The position numbers and the translations under genes are program-made. Positions 33,447-44,159 of a stretch of DNA of 64,000 nucleotides are shown here, piece by piece; within the stretch, counting starts at the first letter, position 1, and each line of letters starts with the position of its first letter. The DNA comes from Cucumis sativus (Eukaryota; Streptophyta; Magnoliopsida; Cucurbitales; Cucurbitaceae). Location of the stretch: the NCBI RefSeq assembly GCF_000004075.3, contig NC_026660.2, positions 13,721,837-13,785,836 on the forward strand, given 5' to 3'. The notes below the pieces were generated by a model. The model was not told the origin of the DNA. It worked only from the letters and a program-made list of their open reading frames with translations, and made no database searches.

Positions 33447-35176
33447 TATCCACCCTTCATCGTCTTCTTCATTGGTCTTTTCTCTCCTTGAGGATCCTCG
33501 TATGAGATTTCCTGAAAGAATTGGACAACTATAGGCTCAAAGGTCCCGAACTGGACCAAGCTTTTCCTTTGCTCAAAAATCAATCTCGACGAAGAAGCCT
33601 CAGACATTATCGTCACTTCAGCGTGGTTTGTTTGAGCTACTTCCTCCAAATCTAGCTCAATCCTTTTCTCACGAGCCAACCTTAGAATTAGCTCCTTCAG
33701 CACGAAGCATTTCTCTACTGGATGACTGATGACCCGATGATACTTGCAGTAATTGGGATCATCTACCTTTCCTGCTTGCTCAGGTCGTTTACATTCTGGC
33801 AGCTGGATCAGCTGCTTCTCTAGTAGTTGCTCTAGCATGTCAGCGATATCTGAATCAGGAAATGGGTAAACTTTTTCCTGCCTTTCTTTTAAAGTCAGAC
33901 GTCGCCTTTCGCTTCCATCATCCTTCTTTTCAACCCTCGCTTCCTTTCCTTTGGAGAATTTCAGCGGGGTTGTGTTTACGACCATAGATTCTTTCGAGGT
34001 GCTTTTCACTATCTTTTCAGCACCTTTCATCTCTTTCTTATCTTTCTTTACTTCAGGAACAAGAAAATCTTTAGTTCCTCTACTGGCGATGCTCAACTCC
34101 ATATCATGAGCTCGAGTTGCCAGTTCTTCAAATGTGCGGGGCTTTATTCCCTGCAAAATGTAGAGGAGTCCCCAGTGCATGCCTTGGGTGCACATTTCTA
34201 CAGCCGACAGTTCGGTGAGCCGATCTTTACAGTCAAGACTTAGAGCTCTCCATCTATTGATGTAGTCGATGACTGGTTCTCCCTTTCTTTGTTTCGTATT
34301 TGTAAGCTCCATCATGCTTACAGTACGCCTGGTGCTGTAGAAGCGATTGAGAAACTCCTTTTCTAGTTGTTCCCAACTCTCAATGCTTTCTGGCTCCAGA
34401 TCAGTATACCATTCAAAAGCATTTCCTTTCAAGCTTCGAACAAATTGTCTGACTAGTTGATCTCCTCTTGATCCTGCATTCTCACATGTTTCGACGAAGT
34501 GAGCAACGTGCTGTTTTGGATTGCCCTTTCCGTCAAACTGCTGGAATTTTGGAGGCTGATATCCAAGCGGCATTCTCAAGTTGTCGATTCTTTTGGTGTA
34601 TGGTTTAGAGTACATGAAAGAAGTCTGAGATGGGCCTCCATATTGTGCTCTGATGGAGCTTGTGATCATATCTTGTAATTGTTGAACCGAGAGAGAAGCC
34701 ACAGAAGTTGATTGTTGTTGTGGCTGATTTTCTTGTACCACGTTCTTCCCTTTGTCATCAACTTTAACGACAGGAGTTTGACTCGATTCAGCAGTTTCAC
34801 GAGTCTGCATCTGCTCCTTTAAAGCTGCAATTTCGTGGTCTCGTTCATCAACAACCTTCATCAGGAGATTAATTTTTCTCTCCATCTCCGCCATGGCAGT
34901 CTCGACTGCTACATCAGCCATCATGACGGACATCACATCTGGGTGTGCTTCTTTCAGTGACCTGCTAGAGGCAGAATCATAATCATTATATAGAGGATTT
35001 TCCTTGATGACAATTCCAGCTTTAGGAGATTCCATCAATTGCTTCAGGATGCTCTGCGCGATGGCGGAACCTTGGTCTTGCCCTTGGATGATCCCCTTGG
35101 AACGACTACGGGTGATAGGTCCCGTGTAGGTGTCGCTTGCAGCTGAAGATTTGGATGCAGCTTTCTTTGATGCCAT
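33446..35176 (-). CDS. Tat gag protein
   Basis: A 576-residue frame, intact for most of its length. The N-terminal segment has ITRSRSKG and a coiled-coil stretch (about 95-135, MAEMERKINLLMKVVDER). The Retrotrans_gag domain occupies about residues 215-345 (HVAHFVETCENAGSRGD, FVRSLKGNAFEWYTDL, FLNRFYSTRRTVSMMEL, EPVIDYINRWRALS). The nucleocapsid-like end has CKYHRVISHPVEKCF, a zinc-knuckle variant. Gag assembles the virus-like particle in the cytoplasm. It starts 70 bp inside the 5' LTR boundary (ATG at 35176). Confidence 0.92.
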   Translation of the reverse strand: MASKKAASKSSAASDTYTGPITRSRSKGIIQGQDQGSAIAQSILKQLMESPKAGIVIKENPLYNDYDSASSRSLKEAHPDVMSVMMADVAVETAMAEMERKINLLMKVVDERDHEIAALKEQMQTRETAESSQTPVVKVDDKGKNVVQENQPQQQSTSVASLSVQQLQDMITSSIRAQYGGPSQTSFMYSKPYTKRIDNLRMPLGYQPPKFQQFDGKGNPKQHVAHFVETCENAGSRGDQLVRQFVRSLKGNAFEWYTDLEPESIESWEQLEKEFLNRFYSTRRTVSMMELTNTKQRKGEPVIDYINRWRALSLDCKDRLTELSAVEMCTQGMHWGLLYILQGIKPRTFEELATRAHDMELSIASRGTKDFLVPEVKKDKKEMKGAEKIVKSTSKESMVVNTTPLKFSKGKEARVEKKDDGSERRRLTLKERQEKVYPFPDSDIADMLEQLLEKQLIQLPECKRPEQAGKVDDPNYCKYHRVISHPVEKCFVLKELILRLAREKRIELDLEEVAQTNHAEVTIMSEASSSRLIFEQRKSLVQFGTFEPIVVQFFQEISYEDPQGEKRPMKKTMKGG

Positions 35177-35225
35177 TGATTTGCTTGTAGATCTAGATGA
35201 TGAGAGAGAGATGAGAGGTAGAGAT

Positions 35226-35243
35226 GGTCCACTGGGCGTGCCA
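35226..35243 (-). other. Primer binding site
   Basis: On the minus strand, three bases after the 5' LTR end, TGGCACGCCCAGTGGACC begins with the TGG that pairs with a tRNA CCA end. The matching tRNA was not identified by eye. Confidence 0.7.
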
Positions 35244-35246
35244 ATT

Positions 35247-36084
35247 TGTTCGCACGAGATTTCCGGAGAAATTTAATTCGTGGACTTGAACTTGGGTTGA
35301 TGTTGTATTTTTGTTGATTTGATGCGATGCGGTTCAATCTCTAGAATTTGATCCTCTGATTCTCTCTCAACTGTATGTCTACGCTTGATTTGGAGGAAGC
35401 GGAGCACGTGATGTTCTTGAAGTTTGTTGAACGTCTACGCTTGATTTGGAGAAGCGGAGCACGTGATGTTCTTGAAGTTTGTTGAACGTCTACGCTTGAT
35501 TTGGAGAAGCGGAGCACGTGATGTTCTTCAAGTTGGTTGAATGCTTACGCTTGATTTGAGGAAGCGGAGCACGTGATGTTCTTGAAGTTGGAGTCTTGGA
35601 AGAAAGTTTGTATCTTCAAAACAGCTTCAATCTTCGAGGGTGGTCAACTTCAGAAGTTAGGGAGTCTTCTAGCTTTTGGAAGAATTCTCTCTGGATCTTC
35701 TAGAGTCAAAATTTTCCAACCCCTGCAAATGAGGAGAATTCCTCTATTTATAGAGTTCACTGGTGGGCTTTATGGGTTTGAACTTGGTTGGTCCATGGAC
35801 CAGACCCATGGGCTCAACCATATGGACTTAGGTTATATTTAGTCTTTGGGCTCAATTAAACTTATTTTTTCTGGCTTAATTGAACTAAAATGATTAACTT
35901 AATCCAACGATTAATATGAAAACATGTGGCATTATTAGAATGACCAATTTATTTATTTTAACTCTTTAATTTGGGGCATGTGTTAATTTTAATTAGTCCC
36001 AAATTTAATTATTTGTACTTTTCATCATTAACTTAATAAATGATGTGGCAACTTGTGATTGGTCTCAAAATTTCTTATTCAACA
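35247..36084 (-). repeat. 5' LTR (right), 838 bp
   Basis: TG...CA ends; partner of 22959-23790. A roughly 57-bp internal repeat (TCTACGCTTGATTTGGAG ... GCGGAGCACGTGATGTTC) occurs four times between about 35375 and 35600, with CACGTG at 35405, 35460, 35515 and 35570. By position, transcription from the TATA box at 35744-35753 would put these repeats in the R/U5 leader. Confidence 0.93.
35744..35753 (-). promoter_or_regulatory. LTR TATA box
   Basis: CTATAAATAG on the minus strand, about 330 bp into the 5' LTR. It is conserved at 23452-23461 in the other LTR. The expected start site is about 25-35 bp further left, near 35715. Confidence 0.65.
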
Positions 36085-36089
36085 CAAAC
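36085..36089. repeat. Right 5-bp target duplication of the Tat element
   Basis: CAAAC, identical to 22954-22958. Confidence 0.85.
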
Positions 36090-37991
36090 TTACTAGAAAA
36101 AGAAGAAGAAAATAAGAACAAATAAGGAGTTAAAAAGATAAACAAGATATGATATGAAATAATGTACATAAGCAAATAAATTTTAAATTTATTATAAGAG
36201 AAAGGAAAATGTAGAATAAGATATTAAAGAAGTAATTACAAGAGAAGAAAGATGGAGAAATAAGAACAAAAATAAACAAATAAGGAGAAAAAATATAATA
36301 GTAAATAGTATAAAAAAATGAGAAAATTAATATTAAAGAAACAATAATAAATGCTATGAAAAAAAAGAATTAAGTATAATGCTAAATATAAAGAAATTAA
36401 AGATAAATATATAAAGAATAAAACTTATTAATAAAGGAAAGAAATAATGATAAAAAAGATAAACAACAAAATGTAAAGCAAATATGTATAATAAAAAAAA
36501 TTATATATAAAAGAGAAACTCACATGATAATAAATAAAGGCAAGAGGAAAAAGGAAAAAGGAAAAAGAACAATAACTAAAAATAAGAGGAACAATAATAT
36601 ATAAAAAAGAAAAAGGTGAAATCCAAAACACTAAACTCTTTTGTTGTTTAAAGTGTGAATCATTGGGACTTAAACACTATCATACACTTCCAACTAAATT
36701 TTTCTTTTTTCTGTGTGATGTGGATTTTTAATATTGTAGAAAACTTTTGTGAGGAAGATGAATATTTAGGAGGTTGCTAGAAAAGAAAATAAAATGAGTG
36801 TGGTAGATCTTTTGGATTTTTTTTTAAAAAGTTAGATACGGGGCATAAGAGAACTAGGGGCTATGAAGGTTAGAGATTTAATTAGATGAAGAAGAGAAGA
36901 TGTGAAAGTTGTAGAAAAATTATAGAGTTTTTGTGTGTGACCTTTTTCTTTTTGTTCCTTGGTGGAGGAAGAAGAGATTACTTATAATCAAAATCATTTC
37001 TTCAAATGGCTAAATTCCAACTGGTGGGATTTTTTGAATTTAAAAACAATAGTACTATTAGCATTTGTATAAAAAGGGCATGGAGCCTTTATTAACATCG
37101 TCAATTTCAAAAAGTTATCATATTGAGTAATTCTCTACACCTACCTTATCTAGACTAACTAATTGGTTTATTTACTCTAACCAAACTATCCACAAAACTT
37201 TAATAGTAATAATTAAATAACTAATTGGTCTTGTACGTGGTCTAAGCACACGCCTCATGCGACCTGGCCGTGCTAAGCCGACCCAAAATAAAATCTTTCT
37301 CCCATATTGCACACCCCACTCACCTAACCTAACTTCTATCTTACAATAAGGTGTTTTGTCAAGGCATCTAGTTGTCTAGACGTTTTGTCTAAGTGACCAC
37401 CTATCTAACCATGTTTTGTCTAGACCACAACTACCACTAGGTGTTCACCATCCATACAACCAAGTTCTAGACATTTTTCCATCAAGACGTCATTGTTCCT
37501 TCTGTACTACTTGATTACAAACATAATAGGTAGAAACATATTACAAGACACCTAAGTATAAGCTCACCAAGCAATAAGACAAATTAGAAAAACAAACTCA
37601 AAACAAACAACCATAACCCTTAGTAAACAATCTTCTTAATAAAAAATATAAACTAATGGCAGCATGCAGAGCTGCACTTACGTTGGCCATGATTAGTTGT
37701 CTTAGGCTTACTGCAAAGATCAGTTGAACATAAAAACACACTATTTGTAAAAAATAAACCAAAATAAGTAAAAAGAAAAAAAATGTCACATAAATTTAAT
37801 TTTGGTGGATGAATATTTTCCGTAAATGTTAGAAAACAAATATGAATTCGTTAAGTATGGTTACTTACATAAATAAGTTATTTTGTACCATTGTAGGTTA
37901 ATTCAACAACCCCTAGTTTCTATATATATACACAAACGTATCTCCTACACGACATAGAGAAACTTATGGCGAAATGTAATTATCATCCTAA
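36090..37991. other. Gene-free spacer, purine-rich then mixed
   Basis: 36100-36640 is very A-rich with G and few C on the plus strand (AAGAAGAAAATAAGAAC type). 36640-37990 is ordinary AT-rich DNA with direct repeats of GTTTTGTCTAGAC / GTTTTGTCTAAGTGACC near 37350-37430. No coding region was recognised. It forms the 3' flank of the WRKY gene. Confidence 0.55.
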
Positions 37992-40900
37992 TTATAACAA
38001 CTCGTATATGTTATCGACGACCTCTTCTTTGTTATTCCACAACATATTTGTCAACCTCAATAATCCATTAGTACCACTACAAATCTTTGAACTCGATCGT
38101 GGATCACCACCAATGCTCGACGACACAACCTCATTATTTCTACCCTGCTGATTACTAAGTATTGGTTTTCCGGCACGGGCCGTCGGAATATCGTGGTTGT
38201 GCTTCCCTTCGTAGGTAGTGACAACTGCTCTAAAATCATGGGATGCCCTCTCTATATGCTTCCTCACTCCACATCCTGGATATGTGCACTTGTAATAGCT
38301 CCTATTTTCACATAAAGCATATCAGGTCTTAACTAACTTTTAAACTTATGTTACTGAGTTCAATGTGAAGGATTCGATTTCCAAAATAACATTACAGAAG
38401 TAATAGTAATAAATAAAAATAAAGGGAGAAAAAAAGAAACCTTGGATTTGGATTTCCCTTGACCACTTTCTGTCCATATTTTCTCCACCAGTAACCATCA
38501 TCTAATTTGTCCACATTGCTAATTGTTTGAACTACAATCCTTTCTTCCCTCATTGTTTTCACCCCTCCTCCTCCTCTTATCATTTCTTCCTTCTCACTAC
38601 TCTCACTTTTCCTATTTATAAAAATATTCAAATTCAAGTAAATTTAATATATATATATATACAAATCATAGTCTCTTCAAACTTTAAAGTTTACATCTAT
38701 TTTTATTCTTCAACTTTTAAACATATTTAAAGAATATTTAATGGATTCACCAACTTTCATTTTTGTATTCGACAATGGAGTATTAAACTTTATAAAGTGT
38801 CCAAAAGGTTTCAACTTTGTTTAAATGGATTATTTATATCTGTTAATTTAGTTAAAATATCGTATCTTAGTGTTTTTAAATTTTTGTCTATACTTTTAAA
38901 ATATTATATTTTAACATCTATACTTTAAATAAAGGTTAAATTTAGTTCCTAAAATTTTGCTAAATAATAATAAATATAATGCAAAACAATATCTTTAATG
39001 TATATATGTTTTTAAATTTATAGTAAAATGGCTAAGAAAATTTTCCATTTCAAAAAATACAAAAGATTAAAGGTTGAAATTATAAATAAATAATAGTAAA
39101 TTTGACAAAATATGTACTATATATATAGCAAAAAAAAAATAGATCCTATCAGATACTACACATTGATAGTCACTGATATAGATAGACAATGATAGAAGTT
39201 TAGACACTCATTGATAAAATTTAAAAATTTATTATAGTTTATAAATATTTCAATTTATTTTGCTATTTTTGAAAATGTTCGTTAAAATTGAAAGTACAAG
39301 AACCAAAATGGTTATTATCGATTTGTTTAATATTTCAAAATAGTTTTTACTCAACCTCAAAATGAATGATTTATATGATTTATATTTATATTGAAAGTTG
39401 AATAATGTCATAATATTTACATATGAAATCTAGAGTGAAATTATTAAACACAAAATAAAAAATTTATTAAAGAAATAGACACCAACTTAAACTTACAATT
39501 TAGTGAAAAGATAAGGTAGGATGAAAAGAGAGAGAGTTAAAAGAGGGTTTGGAAAAATACCATCTTCTTGGATGAGCTTGGTCGGAATGATCATCCCCAA
39601 TGGTGATTGAAGAGTTCTCCGGCGTGGTTACAGAGTGAGAGGGTATTGAACTCTTTAGCTGCGCAGGTTCAAAAGAGGAAGAAGAAGAAGAAGAAGAAAA
39701 AGAGGAAGATGACCTTCTAGTGAAGTCTGGTTTTGGATGGTTATGTTTACTTTTGTAAACAATTTCAGTAATTTGACCATTGTTATTCAACGATCTTTCA
39801 ACTTGTTTTCTAACAGGGCAATTTGGGAATGTACATTTGTAATAGCTTCTAGGATTTTCACTTCCTTTTACCACTTTTTGCCCATATTTTCTCCAATTAA
39901 ACCCATCCTCAGATCCTGATCTGTTCCTCATCCCCCATCCATCTCCCCGGTCGTCATTCTCCCATTCCAAACCCCATGCCTGAGTTTGCACCTCAGACTA
40001 ATACAACACATTCAAGATCAAAAACCAATGCATTAAATAACTTATACATATCCATTTATAAACCAACACAAATATTCAAAAATGGCTCTAATATTTACCA
40101 CTCATTAATACATTTTTTACAATTCACGTACATCACCAACACTCCCCAAAAATAATAAAAATTTATACAACTCTATTATTAATAGAAACCGATAAAAGTT
40201 TATCAATATCTTAAAGTCTATCATTTATCCTACGAGTTTATTAGAAAAGAATTCAATAATGTACTTTTTTAACTTCGTTTTTTTTGTTACTTTTGTAAAC
40301 ATTTTGACTTTTTTTATGGGGATAAAAGTTTCTCTTTCATAAGTCTCATTTTAGTTCCTAAGCCAAGTTTTTTTTAGTTTTCATACCTTAAATCATTAGA
40401 TTTTAGATTTATGTAGTTTTAATAAATATAATCTTAAATTTAGTTCATCCAAATTAGTTTTATTAAGATTGATTAAAAAATAATAAAAAATATATAGTTT
40501 TCAGGTAAGAAAATATAAAATGAGAACATGTTTTCAAAATTTATAATAAAAACAGATTATTAAAAAAGATCTTCTCAAAAATAGAAAAATATGATAAATT
40601 ATTTAGACTTTATAGAACAAAACTACTAGAGACAAAAAAAAAAAAATTATACTTCAGACAAAAAAAAATTATACTTTCTATGAACATGGTTTTATTTTTC
40701 ATAATTTTCCTTATTAAAAATTATGAAAATAAACTACAATAATTTATATTAGAGCATTTAAAAATCAAATATAAGATTTAAAGTCTAGCAAATTTCAAAT
40801 TACATGGATCAATCAATACAGTACTAGTATGGCTTTGAAGTTAGCTTGATTCACCTCAACCAATTTAGGCTCTAATATCGGTAGGAAAAATGTGAAGATG

Positions 40901-42751
40901 AATGTTTAATGTTGGTTTTTAAAAAGTAGATCTTTCATGTTAGTTTTAAACACACCTCAAATATGAAGGTACCCATTATTTTTTCATTTGAATAAAATTA
41001 ATTTCGTACATTTCTCCTCCTCAGTTTTGTTCGCTCCTTAGCTTTTCCCAAAGACTTCACCCCAAAACCCTCTATTTCACTTTGTTCCTCTTGACTTCCC
41101 CTCAAATATATTTTTATTTTTAAAACAAAATTTTAACGGTTTTCATTTAAAATTAATCATAACAATATTTTTGAACCATTTTCAAAAGTTAAATACATTT
41201 TTAGAAATTTTAAAAGTTTAAAGATATTTTTTTTTCTTTTCACAAAAACATCGAAGTTGAGGAACAACTTTTGTAATTTAGCATTTTAGTTATTATACCG
41301 AAAGTGTCCAATTCTGGTTAATGAGTTTTTAACAAATTTTAGGTTTTCGGTGTTTAAAATTTAATTGTTATTCGCTAACTTATAATAGAAATTTTCGTGT
41401 GATATAAAGAATAAAATGGTATTTAATGACAGAAAAACTTTTGAAAAAAAGGCAACAAGTTGGAACTTAATTTAGTATAAAGACTCCAAAATTGGTTATC
41501 TTTTAAATCACAAATTCTAAAATTTGAACATCAAAATAGAAGATCAAAATGAAACTAATTTTTCTTTTAACGTACTGTTGAAGAGGATTGAAAGATTGAT
41601 GATGATGATGATGATTTTGTGGTGTGATTAGGAGGAAATGAGAATTTAGTAATGTTGTTGTGTTCTTGTTTGACATTCTGTTGGTGGTGGCCGGAACAGT
41701 TACTTGCTGATTTTCTCAAATCTCCGGTGGACGGCGATAGCAGAATCTGCAAATAATATATCTCAACACATTTACTTTATATATATATATATATCAAATG
41801 ATGTTATAATGCCAATAATGAAACAAAAGATGAAGATGGGGATGAAAAGAAAATTAAAATAAAAGTCAATTTTTCTTGTTCAATAATTAATTGGACCAAG
41901 TCTACCCTATTTTTTCTTTTTTACCCTTTAAATAGTTGTAATATATTATGATTTAACACGAATCAATATTATATCATCCACATCAAATTTAGAACTTCCA
42001 TCTCCTTTCTTCTCAATATTGTCAAAAAGAATAAAAAGAATTTGAGAAAGATGAATAATAGTGTTTTAAAACAAAGAATAAAAAGTTTAATTACAATTTT
42101 CTTTCTCTAATTATCTAACCATTTTGTATTTGAAGGTTCAAGCTCCATGCATATGTGTTTACCAAATACAAAGCTTTGCTATCCTAAACATAACTTAACG
42201 TGAAAGTAATAATACCTTCTTTCCAATTAATAGATGATGATACAGTTATATTTTTTAAAATTCATATTCCAAACAATTTCAAAAGATAGAAAATCAAGAG
42301 TACTTCAAATAAAGCATACTACAAATTGTGTTTACCTAATAGCTTAGTTAATGTATCCAACGTATGCACATATTCAAAGCATAGACACAGATTTTGGTTG
42401 CATCAAATTAATTTATTAGCATATATATATATAGACTCTGTGACATGAACACAGAGTTGAACTGATATAGGTTAAAAGTTTGAAGATGGATGCAAAAAAA
42501 TATTTGAAATCTCCAATTTGAGAATAAAAACGAAAAGGAAGGGAAAAACTTACACGAGAAGAGTTGAGAAGAAGAGGGGAATCAAGTAATTGGGTGGGGC
42601 TGATACCAGGAGGAATAGTGAAGAAGGAAGAAGGAGAGAAAAGTGGTGGAGACAACGGCGGATTACCCATGGCCACCACCGCAAGGTCCGGCTGTGTCCG
42701 GCGGCCGTTGCCACTACGATCGTCTAATGTAGCAGAGAAAAAAAATTCCAT
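37992..42751 (-). CDS. Group I WRKY transcription factor, WRKY25/26/33-like
   Basis: Five exons (minus order): 42554-42751, 41576-41746, 39561-39991, 38441-38611 and 37992-38301. All have GT-AG junctions and join in frame to 426 residues. The N-terminus has an SP-rich cluster ([34 protein letters not shown]), the site MAP kinases phosphorylate in WRKY33-type proteins. The first WRKY domain reads FNWRKYGQK with CTFPNC and HNH zinc ligands. The second reads WWRKYGQK, with CTYPGC and HNH in the last exon. The intron in the second domain lies inside the Arg codon of NPNPR before SYYKC, the conserved WRKY intron position. The second domain has [12 protein letters not shown] where DDGYRWRKYGQK is usual. 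The product is a nuclear factor binding TTGAC[C/T] W-boxes, commonly in defence and stress responses. Subfamily naming is by motif memory only. Confidence 0.92.
39110..39290. repeat. GATAG-rich interspersed repeat in WRKY intron 3
   Basis: Ends with opposed motifs TATATATAGCAAAA and TTTTGCTATTTTTGAAAATG. Between them are ACACATTGATAGTCACTGATA, GATAGACAATGATAGAAG and CACTCATTGATAAAAT words. It looks like a small non-autonomous element of a kind I associate with cucurbit genomes. The boundaries are approximate and no target duplication was defined. Confidence 0.45.
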
Positions 42752-42825
42752 AAACCAATGTAATAGAAAAACATCAAAAACTTGAGAACAAGAAGAAAAT
42801 GGTTTTTGTGTTTATTATTACATGT

Positions 42826-42834
42826 GTATATATA
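42826..42834 (-). promoter_or_regulatory. Putative TATA box of the WRKY gene
   Basis: TATATATA about 75-80 bp upstream of the ATG (minus strand). AT-rich surroundings make chance occurrence possible. Confidence 0.45.
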
Positions 42835-42872
42835 TAACCAAAATGTTAAATGAATAGATTAGATGGTGTGGA

Positions 42873-43148
42873 AGTCAAAAAAATTTATTTTTTCTATTGT
42901 TGTTTTTAGAAATTGTGGTTGTATGGTTTAAAATGAATGATTTGGAATAGTTTTAATAGAATATATTTTTTAGATAGTCAAATTCTGATCATAATAAAAA
43001 AAATGTGAAAGAATATAATTATAACATATTGAGGAGGCGAAATTAGAAGAGGAAGAGAGTATATATTATAAAAATAGGTAGTTTTTCCTATACATTTAAT
43101 TTAAATTACATTTGGTCAATATATTATTTCACCTTTCATATCTTGACT
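42873..43148. promoter_or_regulatory. W-box cluster upstream of the WRKY gene
   Basis: Four TTGAC[C/T] sites occur within 400 bp upstream of the ATG: AGTCAA at 42873-42878 and 42976-42981, GGTCAA at 43114-43119 and TTGACT at 43143-43148. WRKY proteins bind this element, and group I genes of the WRKY33 type are known to be auto- or cross-regulated through such sites. Function is inferred, not shown. Confidence 0.5.
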
Positions 43149-43149
43149 A

Positions 43150-44159
43150 CCAAAATAAATTAAAGTATTATTAAACCTCACAAATTAAAAATAAAAACAC
43201 AGAAACTTTGAAACTAATCTAAAAACCTAACTCATATCTCAAGGTCCAAATGCATATTCATCCATTTTAGTATGATGTTGAACAAAAAGAATATATATAT
43301 AGCAATAAATTTGAAGATACAAAATTTTCTATAAATTATTTTTGTAGTAACTTCTAACCAACTTTCATGTAAATTCTACACAATGAGTCGTCTCTTCCAA
43401 GGTGAATTCTAACATGTGACTAAACATAATAAAAATGTGGGACTTCATTAATTGTGAATCTGTAACTTTATCGTTCATGATTCAAATTCTCATATTTTGA
43501 AAACTTAGATGTTCGTCTGTTTGATTTGATGATCATTCTATTCTAGATAACTTGGGTGGGTATACATAACAAACTTACATTACGATCATGATCCTCAAAA
43601 CTATTTTCAAATACACTTTACCATTACTGAATGGGTAAGTACATGATGGTGCGAGGTGTAGAGGGTAAGTATGAGGTGACGACAAATAAAGTGATGTGGA
43701 CACATACCAGTGTAATGTGTAATGAATAGAAATGAGGTGACAAACTTATGATCATATGAGGTTTTTGCATGATTGACATGTGTTGTCAAATTGATGTAAG
43801 CAGTATTATGAAAAAGAGGAAACGAAAGGATTAAAAGATAATTAAAAATTTGGAAATTTGTAAAGTTGATGTTGAAAATTTTAAAACTTACGGAACAACG
43901 AGGTGAGCATAGAGAATTTTAGAACTTTTATTTAAAATATCACAGTACTAGTGAAAAACTCACAGATGCCCTCCTCTAATTCTCCTTGGCTCCCTTTTAT
44001 ACGTATGATGGAAGTTGGGAGTTGTTTATGCACTAGATTTTACTGGACACGTTTATATCTTTTACATGACATGTTTATATCTTACATAACAGGTTGAGAT
44101 ACACTTTGAAAGTAAAATTAACACGTATGCTTATAGTAAACGACATTTGTTTCATGATA
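43150..44159. other. AT-rich intergenic DNA
   Basis: No gene is supported. Nothing beyond scattered short open frames and homopolymer runs was seen. Confidence 0.5.

Larger units (their letters stand above)
22959..36084 (-). mobile_element. Complete Ty3/gypsy Tat-clade LTR retrotransposon
   Basis: A 13.1-kb element bounded by LTRs that start TG and end CA, with the 5-bp duplication CAAAC. It is transcribed on the minus strand, so the right LTR is the 5' LTR. Order: 5' LTR, primer binding site, gag, protease, a long linker, reverse transcriptase, RNase H, a second (archaeal-type) RNase H, integrase, then about 4.1 kb of tandem-repeat-rich 3' UTR, polypurine tract and 3' LTR. The second RNase H between the first and the integrase is the established hallmark of the Tat clade (Ogre, Retand and relatives). 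All domains are recognisable, but the coding region has about seven frameshifts, so this copy is not autonomous. Confidence 0.93.
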
